Source: Variovorax sp. OV700 (GTDB lineage Bacteria > Pseudomonadota > Gammaproteobacteria > Burkholderiales > Burkholderiaceae_C). From it: a DNA stretch of 64,000 nt. A program made the position numbers and the translations under genes. Positions 1 through 10,735 of the stretch are shown here, in pieces (the first letter of the stretch is position 1; each line of letters starts with the position of its first letter). The DNA is taken from the NCBI RefSeq assembly GCF_900099805.1, contig NZ_FNDR01000002.1, positions 62,001-126,000 on the forward strand, read 5' to 3'. The notes under the pieces were generated by a model. That model searched no databases and was not told the origin of the DNA. It saw nothing but the letters and a program-made list of their open reading frames with translations.

Positions 1-1262
1 GCCGCGATGACGCGCGTGTCGACCTGAACGCTGCGTGTGCTGCCCACGCGCTCGACTTCGCCCTCCTGCAATGTGCGCAGCAGCTTGCCCTGGGCCGCGT
101 AGCTCAGCGTGCCGATCTCGTCCAGGAACAGCGTGCCGCCGTGGGCGCGCTCGAAGCGGCCCGGCCGCGCCGCACCGGCGCCGGTGTAGGCGCCGCGCTC
201 CACGCCAAACAGCTCCGACTCGATCAGCGTCTCCGGAATGGCCGCGCAGTTCACCGCGACGAAGGGCTTGTCGCGCCGCGGGCTGATGCTGTGCAGCATG
301 CTCGCGAACTTTTCCTTGCCGACGCCGGACTCACCGGTAAAGAGCACGGTGGCCGTGGTCGGCGCCACGCGATGCAGCAGGTGGCAGGCCGCGTTGAAGG
401 CCGAGGACGCACCCACCATCGCATCGCTCTTGCGCGGCGGCGTGGGCAACTCGGCGGCCCGCGGCGCCGCGCCACCGTAAGGCGGCGCGCCGACGGAAAC
501 GCCCACGAAATCGCGTGCGCGCAGGTAGCGCATGTCTTCTTCCACGTCGTCCCAGCGCTCGGCGGATTTTCCGATCACGCGGCAATGGCTCTCGCCCATC
601 GAGCGGCAGGAGACCTCGCGAAACACCACCAGCCGCCCGAACAGCGTGCTGACGTAGCCAGTGGCATAGCCCACCTGCATCCAGCAGGCCGGGGAGCCGC
701 CGATGCCGTAGGCCGCGATGTGCTCGTCGTCTTCGACCGAGTGGTGCCAGATGAATTCGCCCTCGTAGTCCGAGGTCTCGGGGTCATAGCGCGCGTGCAC
801 CAGCTCGACCTTCACCAGCCCTTCCAGCGCATGCAGGCGGGTGCCGGCCATGGCGGCCGCGGCCGGCTCGGCCTCGGGCCAGTGCTTGCGCACCAGCTGC
901 GCGTCGCGCGCGCCGCTGACGTAGCCGGCGCGGGTGAACAGGCCCCGGGCCTTCTCCTGGCCCAGGCTGTCGATCAGCTCGCGCCGCAGGGACCCCAGCG
1001 CTTCGGTATGCAGCAGCACCATGCGCTGGTCCTGCAGCCAGATGCGGCCGTCACCGGGCGAAAAGAACAGGCATTCGCTGATGTCGGCAATGGTCGGGTG
1101 CTCTTCGTTCCCGACGTGCGAGGCGTCGAAGCGGCTCATCGCACGCGCCACGTCGGCGCCGTCGAAACGGCCCAGCGCGGCGCCGGTGGCGCGCGCCACC
1201 TCGGCCAGGGAGATCCGCCCGGGGACCGGTGAGGCAATGGCTTTGGTCAATTTCGGGTTCAT
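1..1262 (-). CDS. Sigma-54-dependent XylR/DmpR-family activator, C-terminus beyond window
   Basis: Enhancer-binding transcriptional activator; the family senses aromatic compounds and drives sigma-54 promoters. The visible 420 residues start at ATG ([11 protein letters not shown]). They show an XylR_N-type sensor segment (about residues 40-130, with [13 protein letters not shown]), a V4R-like region (about 140-215) and the start of the AAA+ domain. That domain has Walker A GESGVGKE near residue 312 and the sigma-54 contact loop as GAYTGA near residue 355. The rest of the AAA+ domain and the DNA-binding HTH lie left of base 1. The gene is divergent from the aldehyde dehydrogenase operon at 1509, and the space between holds paired upstream sites and a -24/-12 promoter, so this operon is the probable target. 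The effector cannot be read from sequence; benzylic or phenylpropanoid compounds are inferred from the target genes. Confidence 0.9.
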   Translation of the reverse strand, partial: MNPKLTKAIASPVPGRISLAEVARATGAALGRFDGADVARAMSRFDASHVGNEEHPTIADISECLFFSPGDGRIWLQDQRMVLLHTEALGSLRRELIDSLGQEKARGLFTRAGYVSGARDAQLVRKHWPEAEPAAAAMAGTRLHALEGLVKVELVHARYDPETSDYEGEFIWHHSVEDDEHIAAYGIGGSPACWMQVGYATGYVSTLFGRLVVFREVSCRSMGESHCRVIGKSAERWDDVEEDMRYLRARDFVGVSVGAPPYGGAAPRAAELPTPPRKSDAMVGASSAFNAACHLLHRVAPTTATVLFTGESGVGKEKFASMLHSISPRRDKPFVAVNCAAIPETLIESELFGVERGAYTGAGAARPGRFERAHGGTLFLDEIGTLSYAAQGKLLRTLQEGEVERVGSTRSVQVDTRVIA

Positions 1263-1264
1263 CG

Positions 1265-1305
1265 TTTGGTGAAACGGGCGGCCGATTCTTGAGCATTTGG
1301 TGAAA
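1265..1305. promoter_or_regulatory. Tandem activator sites (UAS) for the XylR-type regulator
   Basis: The decamer TTTGGTGAAA occurs twice, at 1265-1274 and 1296-1305, exactly 31 bases apart (three helical turns). The first lies inside a near-palindrome GTTTGGTGAAAC and the second inside TTGAGCATTTGGTGAA, which resembles the TTGA...TCAA layout of XylR/DmpR sites. Both lie about 145-185 bases upstream of the predicted start of transcription, the usual distance for this activator class. They touch the regulator's own start region, so self-regulation is possible. Confidence 0.6.
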
Positions 1306-1422
1306 GCCCGGATCAGGGTAAACCAGTTATCCGCAATAACTATTACAACTCCGGGAATTCCCCTAACCCCCGAATGAAAACAGCCTCGCGCAGCGGCGCC
1401 GGGCCACCCCGCCACGGCGCCG

Positions 1423-1439
1423 TTGGTATGCCCGTTGCG
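1423..1439 (+). promoter_or_regulatory. Sigma-54 (-24/-12) promoter of the aldehyde dehydrogenase operon
   Basis: TTGGTATGCCCGTTGCG matches the sigma-54 consensus, with GG at 1425-1426 and GC at 1437-1438 separated by exactly 10 bases. It precedes the first gene of the operon by about 70 bases and is on the correct strand. Its partner regulator is encoded divergently next door. Confidence 0.7.
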
Positions 1440-1508
1440 AAAAGAAGGCGGTGCCGCGGCATTTCCATCCGCGGCCAGCCGATCAACTTTTTTCGCAAGG
1501 GGTGAGTC

Positions 1509-2984
1509 ATGGGTGTTTCGCAGAAGCTGGCGTTCCTGGACCCGGCGGCCTGGGCCGGCAAGGTGTTCAACGGCGCGTGGGTCGCGTCCGCAGGCGGCGT
1601 GCGCAACGTCGTCGAACCGGCCACGGGCCAGGTGATGGCGGCCGTCGGCATCGCCGATGCGCAGGACGTGGCGTTGGCCACAGCCGCCGCGGCACAGGCG
1701 CAGAAAAGCTGGGCGCAGGTGGCGCCGCGCGAGAAGGCCGCGGTGTTCCTGCGGGCCGCGGCGCTGTTCGAGCAGCACTTCGACGAGCTGGCGCTGTACG
1801 TGGCCAGGGAGACGGGCGCGATCCTGCCCAAGGGACAGCACGAGGTGCGCGAGGCCATCACCCTGTGCCACCTGGCGGCGGCCATGCCCTTGCAGTCGCA
1901 GGGCCAGGTGTTGCCGAGCGCGCATGGCACCACCAGCCTGGCGCGGCGCGTGCCGCGTGGCGTGGTGGGCGTGATCTCGCCCTTCAACTTTCCGCTCATC
2001 CTCACGCTTCGCACCGTGGCACCGGCCCTCGCGGCGGGCAACGGCGTGGTGGTCAAGCCCGACTCGCGCACGCCGGTGAGCGGCGGCTTCATGATCGCCC
2101 GCGTGTTCGAAGTGGCGGGCCTGCCCGCCGGGCTGCTGCAGGTTCTGCCCGGCGACGCCGCCGCCGGTGAAGCGCTGGTGACCGACGCCCACGTGCCGAT
2201 GATCGCTTTCACCGGCTCGCCCGCCGTGGGCCGGCGCATCGGCGAGCTGGCGGGACGCCATCTGAAGAAGGTCACGCTGGAGCTGGGCGGCGCCAACTCG
2301 CTGATCGTTCTGGAGGACGCCGACCTCGACATCGCGGCCAGCAATGCCGCCTGGGGCGCCTACCTGCACCAGGGGCAGATCTGCATGGCGACCAATCGCA
2401 TCATCGTGCACGAAAGCATCGCCGCCGCCTTCACGCAGCGGCTGGTCGCGAAAGCTCAGCACCTGCCGGTGGGCGACGGTGCCAGTGGCCAGGTGGCCCT
2501 GGGGCCGCTGATCGACGCGAAGCAGCGCGACCGCGTGCACGCCATCGTGCAGGACAGCATTGCGGCCGGCGCGCAGTTGCTGGCCGGCGGCAGCAGCGAG
2601 GGCCTCTTCTACAAACCCACGGTGCTGGCCAACGTGAAGGCCGGCATGCGCGTGTACGACGAAGAAGTGTTCGGCCCCGTCGCCAACATCATCACCTTCA
2701 ACACCGACGACGAGGCCGTGGCCCTGGCCAACGACCACCAGGGCAGCCTGGCGTCGGCGGTGATCTCGCCCTCGATCGGACGGGCCATGGCCATGGCCGC
2801 GCAGTTGAACTCCGGCATGGTCCACATCAACGACCAGACCGTCAACGACGAGTGCGTCAACCCTTTCGGCGGACCCGGCATCGCCGGCAACGGCAGCAGC
2901 GTGGGCGGCCCCGCCGACTGGGAGGAATACACCCAGTGGCAGTGGCTGACCATCAAGCAGGCGCCGCATCCCTATCCGTTCTGA
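1509..2984 (+). CDS. Aromatic (benzaldehyde-type) NAD(P)-dependent aldehyde dehydrogenase
   Basis: 491-residue ALDH-superfamily enzyme that oxidises an aldehyde to the acid with NAD(P)+. The substrate-activating Glu is in TLELGGANS (about E258) and the nucleophilic Cys in [11 protein letters not shown] (about C292). SPFNFP and the cofactor-binding region [10 protein letters not shown] are present. Overall sequence resembles XylC/benzaldehyde dehydrogenases. It is the first gene of a likely sigma-54 operon with a CalA-like alcohol dehydrogenase and an esterase, so it should complete alcohol to aldehyde to acid oxidation of an aromatic side chain. Start chosen at the ATG after a GGGGTGAG ribosome-binding site. 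The exact substrate (benzaldehyde, vanillin or coniferaldehyde) cannot be read from sequence. Confidence 0.85.
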   Translation: MGVSQKLAFLDPAAWAGKVFNGAWVASAGGVRNVVEPATGQVMAAVGIADAQDVALATAAAAQAQKSWAQVAPREKAAVFLRAAALFEQHFDELALYVARETGAILPKGQHEVREAITLCHLAAAMPLQSQGQVLPSAHGTTSLARRVPRGVVGVISPFNFPLILTLRTVAPALAAGNGVVVKPDSRTPVSGGFMIARVFEVAGLPAGLLQVLPGDAAAGEALVTDAHVPMIAFTGSPAVGRRIGELAGRHLKKVTLELGGANSLIVLEDADLDIAASNAAWGAYLHQGQICMATNRIIVHESIAAAFTQRLVAKAQHLPVGDGASGQVALGPLIDAKQRDRVHAIVQDSIAAGAQLLAGGSSEGLFYKPTVLANVKAGMRVYDEEVFGPVANIITFNTDDEAVALANDHQGSLASAVISPSIGRAMAMAAQLNSGMVHINDQTVNDECVNPFGGPGIAGNGSSVGGPADWEEYTQWQWLTIKQAPHPYPF

Positions 2985-3020
2985 GTGTCATCAGCGACTG
3001 AACCCACGAGGAGACATTTC

Positions 3021-3788
3021 ATGCAGCTTCAAGGAAAAACCATCGTCGTCACCGGCGTGTCGTCGGGCATCGGCGCCGAGGTGGTGCGCATCGCGCGCTT
3101 TGCCGGCGCCCGCGTCATCGGCGTGGACCGCAACGACCCGAGCCTCACGCTCGACGGCTTCGTCAAGGCCGACCTGAGTTCCGTCGCCGCCATCGACGCG
3201 GCGGTGGCGCAGTTGCCCGAGCGCTTCGATGCGCTGTGCAACATCGCCGGCGTGCCCGGCACGGCACCCGTCAAGCTGGTCGCCGACGTCAACTACCTGG
3301 GACTGCGCCACCTGACGGAACAGGCGCTGCCGCGCATCCCGCGCGGCGGCTCCATCGTCAACGTGGCCTCCATCCTCGGCGCCGAGTGGCCGCAGCGACT
3401 GGCGCCGCACAAGGCCCTGGCCGCCGCGCAAGGCTTCGAGGCCGGCGCCCACTGGCTGCGCGACCACCCCGTGCCGCAGGAGACCTGCTACCAGTACTTC
3501 AAGGAAGCGCTGATCGTCTGGAGCGCCACGCAGTCGCAGCAATGGTTTCTGGATCGCGGCGTGCGCATGAACTGCGTGGCGCCGGGCCCGGTGTTCACGC
3601 CGATCCTGGGCGACTTCGTGAGCATGCTCGGCCAGGAGCGCGTGCAGGCCGATGCGCACCGCATGCTGCGCCCCGGCTTCGCCGACGAGATCGCGCCGGT
3701 GATCGCGTGGCTGTGCAGCGACGAGGCGCGCTGGATCAGCGGCGCGAACATCCCGGTCGATGGCGGACTGGCATCCACCTACATCTGA
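3021..3788 (+). CDS. calA: Coniferyl-alcohol dehydrogenase-like SDR
   Basis: 255-residue short-chain dehydrogenase/reductase. The NAD(P)-binding TGVSSGIG is at residues 10-17, the NxAG-like motif is NIAGVPG, and the catalytic Tyr-Lys pair is in CYQYFKEA. The N-terminus, the long internal region after LGAEWP and the C-terminus VDGGLASTY closely match, from memory, CalA of Pseudomonas sp. HR199, which oxidises coniferyl alcohol to coniferaldehyde; the length is also the same. It starts at the ATG preceded by GAGGAG, 36 bases after the aldehyde dehydrogenase. The pair would oxidise an arylic alcohol to the acid. Other benzylic or allylic alcohols are possible substrates. Confidence 0.8.
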   Translation: MQLQGKTIVVTGVSSGIGAEVVRIARFAGARVIGVDRNDPSLTLDGFVKADLSSVAAIDAAVAQLPERFDALCNIAGVPGTAPVKLVADVNYLGLRHLTEQALPRIPRGGSIVNVASILGAEWPQRLAPHKALAAAQGFEAGAHWLRDHPVPQETCYQYFKEALIVWSATQSQQWFLDRGVRMNCVAPGPVFTPILGDFVSMLGQERVQADAHRMLRPGFADEIAPVIAWLCSDEARWISGANIPVDGGLASTYI

Positions 3789-3795
3789 ACGCCCG

Positions 3796-4776
3796 ATGAC
3801 CCGCACTTCCATTGCTGCCGTGCTCGACACGGCGCCCCTCGACCCGGCGCTGGCCGGTTTTCTGGCACAGGCTGCCGCGCAGGGCGGCCCGCCGCTGGAG
3901 TCGCTGCCGCCGCCGGTGGCGCGCCAGGTCTACCGCGAGCTGGCCGCCGCCCTGGGCTTGGCGGCACCTCCCATCGCGTCGGCGGACGACTTCGTCATCG
4001 ACGGACCTGAGAGCCTGTTGACGCTGCGCATCTACCAGCCCGCCGCGAAGGGGCCTCTTCCCCTGCTGCTCTACGTTCACGGCGGCGGCTTCGTGATCGG
4101 CGACCTCGAAACCCACGACAAGGTGTGCCGCACCCTGTGCCATGACGTGGACGCCGTGGTGGTGGCGGTGGACTACCGGCTGGCCCCCGAGCATCCTTTT
4201 CCGGCAGCGGTGGACGACGTGGCCTGCACGCTGCGCTGGGTGGCCGCGCATGCGCACGTGCTCGGCGCCGATCCGTCGCGCATCGCACTGGCCGGCGACA
4301 GCGCGGGCGCGCAACTCGCAACCGTGGCGGCGCTGCGTTCGGCCGGCACCATTGCACCGCGTGCGCTGGGCCTTATCTACCCGGTCGCCCAGCACTACAG
4401 CGAGCCGAGTCCTTCGATGGCGGAGAACGGCGAGGGCAAGTTCCTCACCCACGGCGTCATGCAATGGTTCATCGATTGCTACCTGAGCGGACGCCAGGCG
4501 CTGGCGCGGCACGCCGATTTCGCCTTGCTGCACTCGCAGGCACTCAACACGCTGCCGCCCACCTGGCTGGCCACCATGGGGCACGACCCGCTGCGCGACG
4601 AGGGCCGTGCGCTGGCGCTACGCATCGCGAAGGCCGGCGTGCCGACCGAGCACCGCCACTACCCCGGTGCCATTCACGCCTGCATTCACTTCACCGCCGT
4701 ATCGCCGCTGGGCAACCAGGTGATGGGCGACATGGCCGCGTGGCTGCGCGCGCAACTGTCGCCCCGCTCGTCCTAG
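3796..4776 (+). CDS. Alpha/beta-hydrolase esterase (HSL/Aes family)
   Basis: 326-residue carboxylesterase of the hormone-sensitive-lipase family. It has the oxyanion-hole motif HGGGFVIGD, the nucleophile elbow GDSAGA, the acid in GHDPLRDEG and the catalytic His in the PGAIHAC segment. It begins 7 bases after the CalA-like gene and so is very likely co-transcribed. The role inferred from context is release of an aromatic alcohol from an ester before oxidation by the two upstream enzymes. The 3' end overlaps the convergent efflux gene by 4 bases. The start is the ATG just after the upstream stop; no strong ribosome-binding site is visible, so translational coupling is likely. Confidence 0.85.
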   Translation: MTRTSIAAVLDTAPLDPALAGFLAQAAAQGGPPLESLPPPVARQVYRELAAALGLAAPPIASADDFVIDGPESLLTLRIYQPAAKGPLPLLLYVHGGGFVIGDLETHDKVCRTLCHDVDAVVVAVDYRLAPEHPFPAAVDDVACTLRWVAAHAHVLGADPSRIALAGDSAGAQLATVAALRSAGTIAPRALGLIYPVAQHYSEPSPSMAENGEGKFLTHGVMQWFIDCYLSGRQALARHADFALLHSQALNTLPPTWLATMGHDPLRDEGRALALRIAKAGVPTEHRHYPGAIHACIHFTAVSPLGNQVMGDMAAWLRAQLSPRSS

Positions 4777-6209
4777 TCGGCACTGGCGGAAGTGGTGGAC
4801 TCGTTCCAGCCGCCGCCCAGTGTCTTGTAAAAGGTCACCAGGTTGGTGAAGCGCGACAGCCGGGTGCCGATGAGGTTCTGCTGCGCGGTGTAGAGCGAGC
4901 GCTGCGCGTCGAGCACGCTCAAGTAGCTGTCAACGCCGCGCTTGAAGCGCGCGTCCGACAACCGGTAGCTCTCCGACGTGGCGTCCACCAGCGACTGCTG
5001 CGCCTCGAGCTGCCGCCCCAGCGTGCTGCGCTGCGCGAGCGCGTCCGACACCTCGCGAAAGGCCGTCTGGATGGCTTTCTCGTACTTTGCGACGTTGATA
5101 TCCCGATCGGTGCGCGCGATGTCGAGGTTGGCGCGGTTCGCTCCGCCATCGAAGATCGGCAGCGAGATCTGCGGCGCGAAGCTCCAGGTGCGCGAGCCGC
5201 CCATGAACATGTTCGACAGGCTTGCGCTCGAGCTGCCCGCCGAGGCGGTGAGGCTGATGCGCGGGTAGAACGCCGCACGCGCCGCACCGATGTTCGCGTT
5301 GGCCGCCTTCAGGTCGCGTTCGGCCTGCAGGATGTCGGGCCGGCGCTGCAGCAGGTCCGATGGCAGGCCCGGCGGAATGGTCGCCAGCGGGCTGGCCGCG
5401 GCCGCCTCGCCGGGTGGCAAGACCTGCGGCAGCAGTTCGGCCGGCAAGTCGGCACCGGCCAGCAGCACCAATGCATTGCGGTCCTGCGCAACCTGCGCCG
5501 TGTAGCGCTCCACGTCGACGCGCGCGGTGTCGACGCTGGTCTGCGCCTGGCGCAGCGTCAGGGCCGAAGCCGCGCCCAGTTCGAAGCTGCGCTGGTTGAG
5601 TTGATAGGTGCGGCCCTGGCTCGCGAGCGTGTCCTGCGCAAGGCGCAGCCGGTCCTGGTCGGCGGCCATCGTGAGGTAGGCCGTCGCCACCTCGGCCACC
5701 AGGCTGATCTGCGTGCTGCGGCGCGCCTCGGTGGTAGAGAAGAACTGCTCCAGCGCCTGTGCATCGAGGCTGCGCACGCGGCCGAACAGGTCGAGCTCGT
5801 AGGCACTGAAGCCGAGCGACGCGCTGTAGCTGTGCGAAACCTGCGCACTGCCGCTGGCCGACAGATCCGCCGGCGTGCGGCTGCCGTTGCCGCCGGCGCT
5901 GGCGTTGATGGTGGGAAACAGCGCCGCGTCCTGTACGCGGTACTGGGCACGCGCCTTCTCGATGTTCAGCGCGGCCACGCGCAGGTCGCGGTTGTTGGCC
6001 AGTGCCGTTTCGATCACGCGCTGCAAGGCGGGATCGGTGAACACGTCGCGCCAGCCGATCTCGGCGACCGGCGCGGCAGCGGCCGCCGCGGTGTCTCCTG
6101 CGAAGGCCTGAGGCACCGGCGCCATCGGGCGCTGGTAGGTGGGCATCAGGCTGCAGCCGCCGAGCAGCAGCGCCGCAAGCGTCACGGAAGTCAAGGTGAA
6201 GCGGTACAT
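4773..6209 (-). CDS. RND efflux outer-membrane lipoprotein (OprM/NodT family)
   Basis: 478-residue outer-membrane factor that forms the exit duct of a tripartite drug pump. The signal peptide ends in a lipobox (LLLGGCSL), giving lipidation at the Cys. Two TolC-like repeat halves follow, with motifs such as YELDLFGR and [12 protein letters not shown]. It is the last gene of the three-gene operon after the inner-membrane permease, starting 1 base beyond that gene's stop. Its 3' end overlaps the convergent esterase. Confidence 0.93.
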   Translation of the reverse strand: MYRFTLTSVTLAALLLGGCSLMPTYQRPMAPVPQAFAGDTAAAAAAPVAEIGWRDVFTDPALQRVIETALANNRDLRVAALNIEKARAQYRVQDAALFPTINASAGGNGSRTPADLSASGSAQVSHSYSASLGFSAYELDLFGRVRSLDAQALEQFFSTTEARRSTQISLVAEVATAYLTMAADQDRLRLAQDTLASQGRTYQLNQRSFELGAASALTLRQAQTSVDTARVDVERYTAQVAQDRNALVLLAGADLPAELLPQVLPPGEAAAASPLATIPPGLPSDLLQRRPDILQAERDLKAANANIGAARAAFYPRISLTASAGSSSASLSNMFMGGSRTWSFAPQISLPIFDGGANRANLDIARTDRDINVAKYEKAIQTAFREVSDALAQRSTLGRQLEAQQSLVDATSESYRLSDARFKRGVDSYLSVLDAQRSLYTAQQNLIGTRLSRFTNLVTFYKTLGGGWNESTTSASAD

Positions 6210-6210
6210 G

Positions 6211-9200
6211 TCAGAGACCTTCCGAAGCAGCGGCGACGGCCGCAGGGGTGTGGGATGCGGGCGAAGCTGGCTCGGCGGGCTTGCGCTTGAACATGCCCAG
6301 CACGAGAACGAAGAACAGCGGCACGAAGAAGATGGCCAGGATGGTGCCGGACAGCATGCCGCCGATCACTGCGGTGCCCAGCGCATGCTGCGCACCGGCG
6401 CCGGCACCGCTGCCCAGCACCAGCGGCAGCACGCCCAGAATGAAGGCGAGCGAAGTCATGAGAATCGGGCGCAGCCGCATCCGCACGGCCTGCAGCGCCG
6501 ACTCCACGAGGCTCATGCCGCCTTCGTACAGCTCCTTCGCAAATTCGACGATCAGGATCGCGTTCTTCGACGCCAGGCCGATCGTGGTGAGCAGCCCCAC
6601 CTGAAAGTACACGTCGTTCATCTTCCAGGTCAGCATCGCCCCGAGCAGCGCGCCGAACACGCCCAGCGGCACCACCATGATCACCGAGAACGGGATGGCC
6701 CAGCTCTCGTAGAGTGCGGCCAGGCAGAGGAACACGATCAGGATCGACAGCGCATACAGCAGGCCGGTCTGTCCGCTCGACGCCTTCTCCTGGCGCGACA
6801 GGCCGGTCCATTCGTAGCCGATGCCCGGCGGCAGCTTGGCAACCGCCGCTTCCACGATGGCCAGCGCCTCTCCGCTCGATGCGGAACCCGGCATGGCCAT
6901 GCCCAGGATCTCCACGGACGGCACGCCGTTGTAGCGCTCCAGCCGCGGCGAGCCGGAAGCCCACCCCGCCTTGGCAAACGAGGTGAAGGGCACCATGGTG
7001 CCGGCGCTGTTGCGCACGTACCAGCGGTCGATGTCTTCCGGCAGCATGCGGTATTGCGCATCGGCCTGCAGCATCACCTTCTTCACGCGGCCCTTGTCGA
7101 TGAAGTCGTTGACGTAGCTGCTGCCCCACGCGGTGGAAAAAGTGTTGTTGATGTCGGCCATCGACAGGCCGAGTGCGCCCGCCTTGTGCGGATCGATCTC
7201 CAGGCGGAACTCGGGCGTGTCTTCCATGCCGTTGGGCCGCACGGCCACCAGGCGCTTGTCCTTCGACAGCTCTCCCAGCAGTTGGTTGCGCGCCTGCATC
7301 AGCGCGGCATGGCCGAGGTTGGCCCGGTCCTGCAGCATCAGGTCGAAGCCAGTGGCGTTGCCGAGCTCCGCCACCGCGGGCGGCGCGAAGGCGAACACCT
7401 TGGCATCGCGAATGGTCGCGAAGAACGCGCCGGCCTTGGCCGAGACACCGGTGACGCTCAGCGCTTCGCCCTTGCGCTCGTCCCAAGGCTTGAGCTTGAC
7501 GAAGGCGAAGCCTGTGTTCTGCCCGCTGCCCGCGAAGCTGAAGCCCGATACCGAGAACACGCCGGAGACCGCATCCTTCTGGTCTTCCAGGAAGTGATGC
7601 TCGACCTCGTGGATGACCTGGTTGGTGCGCGCGCTGGTGGCGCCGGGCGGCAGCTGGATCAGCACGAACATCGTGCCCTGGTCTTCATCGGGCAGAAAGC
7701 CCACGGGCAGCTTCATGAAGCCGAAGATCACAGCCGCCAGCAGCACGGCATAGACAACCATGTAGCGCCAGCCCTTGCCCAGCATGTGCCGCACCGCGCC
7801 CTGGTAGCGGCGGTTGCCGCGGTCGAAGTTGCGGTTGAACCAGCCGAAGAAGCCGGTGCTCGCCATCGCATGCCCCTTGGCGACGGGCTTGAGCAGCGTT
7901 GCGCACAGGGCCGGCGTGAGCACCAGCGCCACCAGCACCGAGAGCGTCATGGCCGAGACGATGGTGATGGAAAACTGCCGGTAGATCACGCCGGTGGAGC
8001 CGCTGAAGAAGGCCATCGGCACGAACACCGCCGCCAGCACCAGGGCCACGCCAACCAGGGCGCCGGTGATCTGGCCCATCGACTTGCGCGTGGCCTCCTT
8101 CGGCGAAAGCCCCTCCTCCGTCATCACACGCTCGACGTTCTCGACCACCACGATGGCGTCGTCCACCAGGAGGCCGATGGCCAGCACCATGGCGAACATG
8201 GTCAGCGTGTTGATGGTAAAGCCGAAGGCCAAGAGCACGCCGAAGGTACCCAGCAGCACCACCGGCACCGCAATGGTCGGGATCAGCGTGGCGCGGAAGT
8301 TCTGCAAGAAGAGATACATCACCAGGAACACCAGCACCACCGCCTCGACGAGCGTGCGCACGACTTCCTCGATGGAGATGCGCACGAAGGGCGTGGTGTC
8401 GTAGGGCTTCTGCACCTTCATGCCCGGCGGGAAGAACTTCTCGAGCTCGGCCACGCGTGCGTCGACCGCCTTCACCGTGTCGAGCGCGTTGGCCCCCGTG
8501 GCCAGCTTGATCGCGAGGCCGGCGGCGGGTTTTCCGTTGTAGCGCCCAACCGTGCCGTAGGACTCGCTGCCCAGTTCGATGCGGGCCACGTCGCGCAGGC
8601 GCACCTGCGAGCCGTCGGTCTGCGTGCGAAGCAGGATGCCCTCGAACTCCCCTGCCGTCTTCAGGCGCGTCTGCGAGGTGATGGTGGCGTTGATTTGCTG
8701 GTTGCTCGCCGCTGGCAGCCCGCCGAGCTGGCCGGAGGAGACCTGCGCGTTCTGCGCCTGGATGGCGGTCTTCACGTCGATCGGCGTGAGATTGAAGTTT
8801 GAGAGCTTGTCGGGGTCGAGCCACACGCGCATGGCGTACTGCGAGCCGAACAGCGTGGTGTCGCCGACGCCTTCGACCCGGCTGATGGCGTCCTGCACGT
8901 TGGCGGCCACGTAGTCGGACAGGTCGGAGCCGTTCATGCTGCCGTCTTCGGAGGTAAAGGCCAGCACGTTCAGGAAGTTGGCGGCCGACTTGGTCACGGT
9001 GACGCCCTGCTGCTGCACCTCTTGCGGCAGCAGCGGCGTGGCCAGCGAGAGCTTGTTCTGCACCTGCACCTGGGCCGTGTCGGGATCGGTGCCGTTCTCG
9101 AAGGTCAGCGTGATGGTGACCGAGCCCGACGACTCGCTGGTCGAGGCCATGTAGCTTAGCCGGTCGAGCCCCTTCATCTTCTGCTCGATGACCTGGGTGA

Positions 9201-9381
9201 CGGTGTCCTCCAGCGTCTTGGCGGAAGCGCCGGGGTAGTTGGCGGTGACCGCGACCGCGGGCGGCGCGATGCTCGGATACTGGGCGATCGGAAGTGTGAA
9301 GATCGAGAGCGCCCCCGCCAGCATCACGATGATGGCAAGGACCCAGGCGAAGACCGGGCGGTCGATGAAAAAGCGTGCCAT
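6211..9381 (-). CDS. RND multidrug efflux inner-membrane permease (AcrB/MexB type)
   Basis: 1056-residue hydrophobe/amphiphile efflux (HAE1) transporter that exports drugs by proton antiport. The N-terminus [16 protein letters not shown] is typical of AcrB/MexB. The proton-relay Asp pair is in [18 protein letters not shown] (TM4). A 12-TM plan with two large periplasmic loops is evident. The usual C-terminal hydrophobic segment is followed by a short Pro/Ala-rich tail. It lies 16 bases downstream of the membrane-fusion gene and abuts the outer-membrane factor gene, forming a complete acrAB-oprM-like operon. Confidence 0.95.
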   Translation of the reverse strand: MARFFIDRPVFAWVLAIIVMLAGALSIFTLPIAQYPSIAPPAVAVTANYPGASAKTLEDTVTQVIEQKMKGLDRLSYMASTSESSGSVTITLTFENGTDPDTAQVQVQNKLSLATPLLPQEVQQQGVTVTKSAANFLNVLAFTSEDGSMNGSDLSDYVAANVQDAISRVEGVGDTTLFGSQYAMRVWLDPDKLSNFNLTPIDVKTAIQAQNAQVSSGQLGGLPAASNQQINATITSQTRLKTAGEFEGILLRTQTDGSQVRLRDVARIELGSESYGTVGRYNGKPAAGLAIKLATGANALDTVKAVDARVAELEKFFPPGMKVQKPYDTTPFVRISIEEVVRTLVEAVVLVFLVMYLFLQNFRATLIPTIAVPVVLLGTFGVLLAFGFTINTLTMFAMVLAIGLLVDDAIVVVENVERVMTEEGLSPKEATRKSMGQITGALVGVALVLAAVFVPMAFFSGSTGVIYRQFSITIVSAMTLSVLVALVLTPALCATLLKPVAKGHAMASTGFFGWFNRNFDRGNRRYQGAVRHMLGKGWRYMVVYAVLLAAVIFGFMKLPVGFLPDEDQGTMFVLIQLPPGATSARTNQVIHEVEHHFLEDQKDAVSGVFSVSGFSFAGSGQNTGFAFVKLKPWDERKGEALSVTGVSAKAGAFFATIRDAKVFAFAPPAVAELGNATGFDLMLQDRANLGHAALMQARNQLLGELSKDKRLVAVRPNGMEDTPEFRLEIDPHKAGALGLSMADINNTFSTAWGSSYVNDFIDKGRVKKVMLQADAQYRMLPEDIDRWYVRNSAGTMVPFTSFAKAGWASGSPRLERYNGVPSVEILGMAMPGSASSGEALAIVEAAVAKLPPGIGYEWTGLSRQEKASSGQTGLLYALSILIVFLCLAALYESWAIPFSVIMVVPLGVFGALLGAMLTWKMNDVYFQVGLLTTIGLASKNAILIVEFAKELYEGGMSLVESALQAVRMRLRPILMTSLAFILGVLPLVLGSGAGAGAQHALGTAVIGGMLSGTILAIFFVPLFFVLVLGMFKRKPAEPASPASHTPAAVAAASEGL

Positions 9382-9397
9382 GGATGTCTTTCGCCGA

Positions 9398-10591
9398 TCA
9401 GTGGGTCGTGCCCTTGGGCGCGTCGGCAGCGGGTGTGCCGGCCGGCTTGGCCTTCCATGCCACCACCTTCACCTCGGCACCAGGCGCCGCACGCTGCTGG
9501 CCGTCGACCACCAATTGTTCGCCGGCCTGCAGGCCGCTGCTCACCAGCCACTGGTCGCCCACGGCGCGTTCGGTTTCGAGTGCGCGCAATTGCAGCTTGT
9601 TGTCCTTGCCCACCACATAGGCCGTCGGCTTGCCCGTGCTGCCGCGCGACACCGCCTGTTGCGGCACCAGGAGGCCCTGCTCCTTGACGCCTTCTTGCAG
9701 CACTGCGCGCACATACATGCCAGGCAGCAGGTCGGCGTTCGGATTCGGGAACACCGCGCGCAGCGTGATCGCGCCGGTGTTCTGGTCGACGGTGACGTCC
9801 GAGAACTCGAGCTTGCCTTCGAGCGGGTAGGCACTGCCGTCCTCGAGCAGCAGCTTCACCTTGGCCGTGTTGGCGCCAGCCTTCTGCAGTTCGCCGCGCG
9901 CCATCGCCTGCTTCAGCCGCAACAGCGAAGCGCTGGGCTGCGTCACGTCGACGTAGATCGGATCGAGCTGCTGGATGGTGGCCAGCGCGCTGGCCTGGCT
10001 CGCGGTGACCAGTGCACCGGGCGTGACGCTCGACTTGCCGATGCGCCCGGAGATCGGCGCATCCACGCGGGCATACGCCAGGTTGATGCGGCTGGTTTCG
10101 ACGTTCGCCCGGGCCGACGCCACGTCGGCCTCGCCCTGGCCGAGCGACGCAGCAGCGTCGTCGTAGTCCTGCTGGCTCACAGCCTGAATCGCCACCAGCT
10201 CCTTGTAGCGCTCGGCCTTGAGCCGAGTCGTCTTCAGGCTGGCTTCGGCCTTGGCAAGCGCGGCCACGTTGCTGTCGAAGGTGGCTTTGTAGGTGGCGGG
10301 ATCGATCTGGTACAGGGGCTCGCCCGCCTTCACGTCGCTGCCCTCGCGGAACTTGCGCGCCTTCACGATGCCGTTGACCTGGGGCCGCACGTCGGCGATC
10401 AGGAACGGCACGGTGCGCCCGGGCAGTTCGGTGCTCAGCACCACTTGCTGCGGCTGGACCGTGACCACGCCCACTTCGGGCGTGCCCGGCGCCGGAGGCG
10501 GGCCGCCCGGCGGCTTGCCGCAGGCAACGAGCAAGCAGGTAGACACGAGGGCCGAGGCAAAGGTCAGGCCATAGGTGAGAGGGGGACGCAT
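9398..10591 (-). CDS. RND efflux periplasmic adaptor lipoprotein (AcrA/MexA type)
   Basis: 397-residue membrane-fusion protein linking the permease and outer-membrane channel. The start is the ATG at 10591 (MRPPLTYG), giving a lipoprotein signal with lipobox LLVACGK. It has a split biotinyl-lipoyl domain ([12 protein letters not shown] ... [13 protein letters not shown]) flanking an alpha-hairpin rich in Ala/Lys, then the beta-barrel and membrane-proximal domain. It is the first gene of the operon and diverges from a TetR regulator. Confidence 0.93.
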   Translation of the reverse strand: MRPPLTYGLTFASALVSTCLLVACGKPPGGPPPAPGTPEVGVVTVQPQQVVLSTELPGRTVPFLIADVRPQVNGIVKARKFREGSDVKAGEPLYQIDPATYKATFDSNVAALAKAEASLKTTRLKAERYKELVAIQAVSQQDYDDAAASLGQGEADVASARANVETSRINLAYARVDAPISGRIGKSSVTPGALVTASQASALATIQQLDPIYVDVTQPSASLLRLKQAMARGELQKAGANTAKVKLLLEDGSAYPLEGKLEFSDVTVDQNTGAITLRAVFPNPNADLLPGMYVRAVLQEGVKEQGLLVPQQAVSRGSTGKPTAYVVGKDNKLQLRALETERAVGDQWLVSSGLQAGEQLVVDGQQRAAPGAEVKVVAWKAKPAGTPAADAPKGTTH

Positions 10592-10648
10592 GACAGGGTT
10601 CCTGAAAAAAGACCGAACGACAGCTGAAGGTCGGTCTGCGTTTAAATA

Positions 10649-10721
10649 TACAGTGCTGTACAGAAATGTATTTTGACTTCCAGGGGATGTCAATCAATAA
10701 TGAGCAGTCATGTACAGAAAT
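10649..10721. promoter_or_regulatory. Candidate TetR operators in the efflux divergent promoter region
   Basis: TACAGTGCTGTA (10649-10660) is an inverted repeat with TACAG/CTGTA arms. The overlapping TGTACAGAAAT (10657-10667) recurs as a direct copy at 10711-10721. All lie between the divergent adaptor gene and the TetR gene in an AT-rich stretch that is the likely promoter. They are good candidates for the repressor's binding sites at both promoters. Confidence 0.5.
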
Positions 10722-10735
10722 AATCAGGAGACACG

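Noticed and set aside
141..1232. + strand frame opposite the sigma-54 activator
   Set aside because: The minus strand encodes clear XylR_N, V4R and AAA+ motifs; the + strand frame is His/Arg-rich with no domain.
6139..8802. Long open frame on the + strand (about 887 codons)
   Set aside because: Antisense to the RND permease; composition (His/Gln/Arg-rich) is the typical shadow of a GC-rich gene and no family is recognisable.
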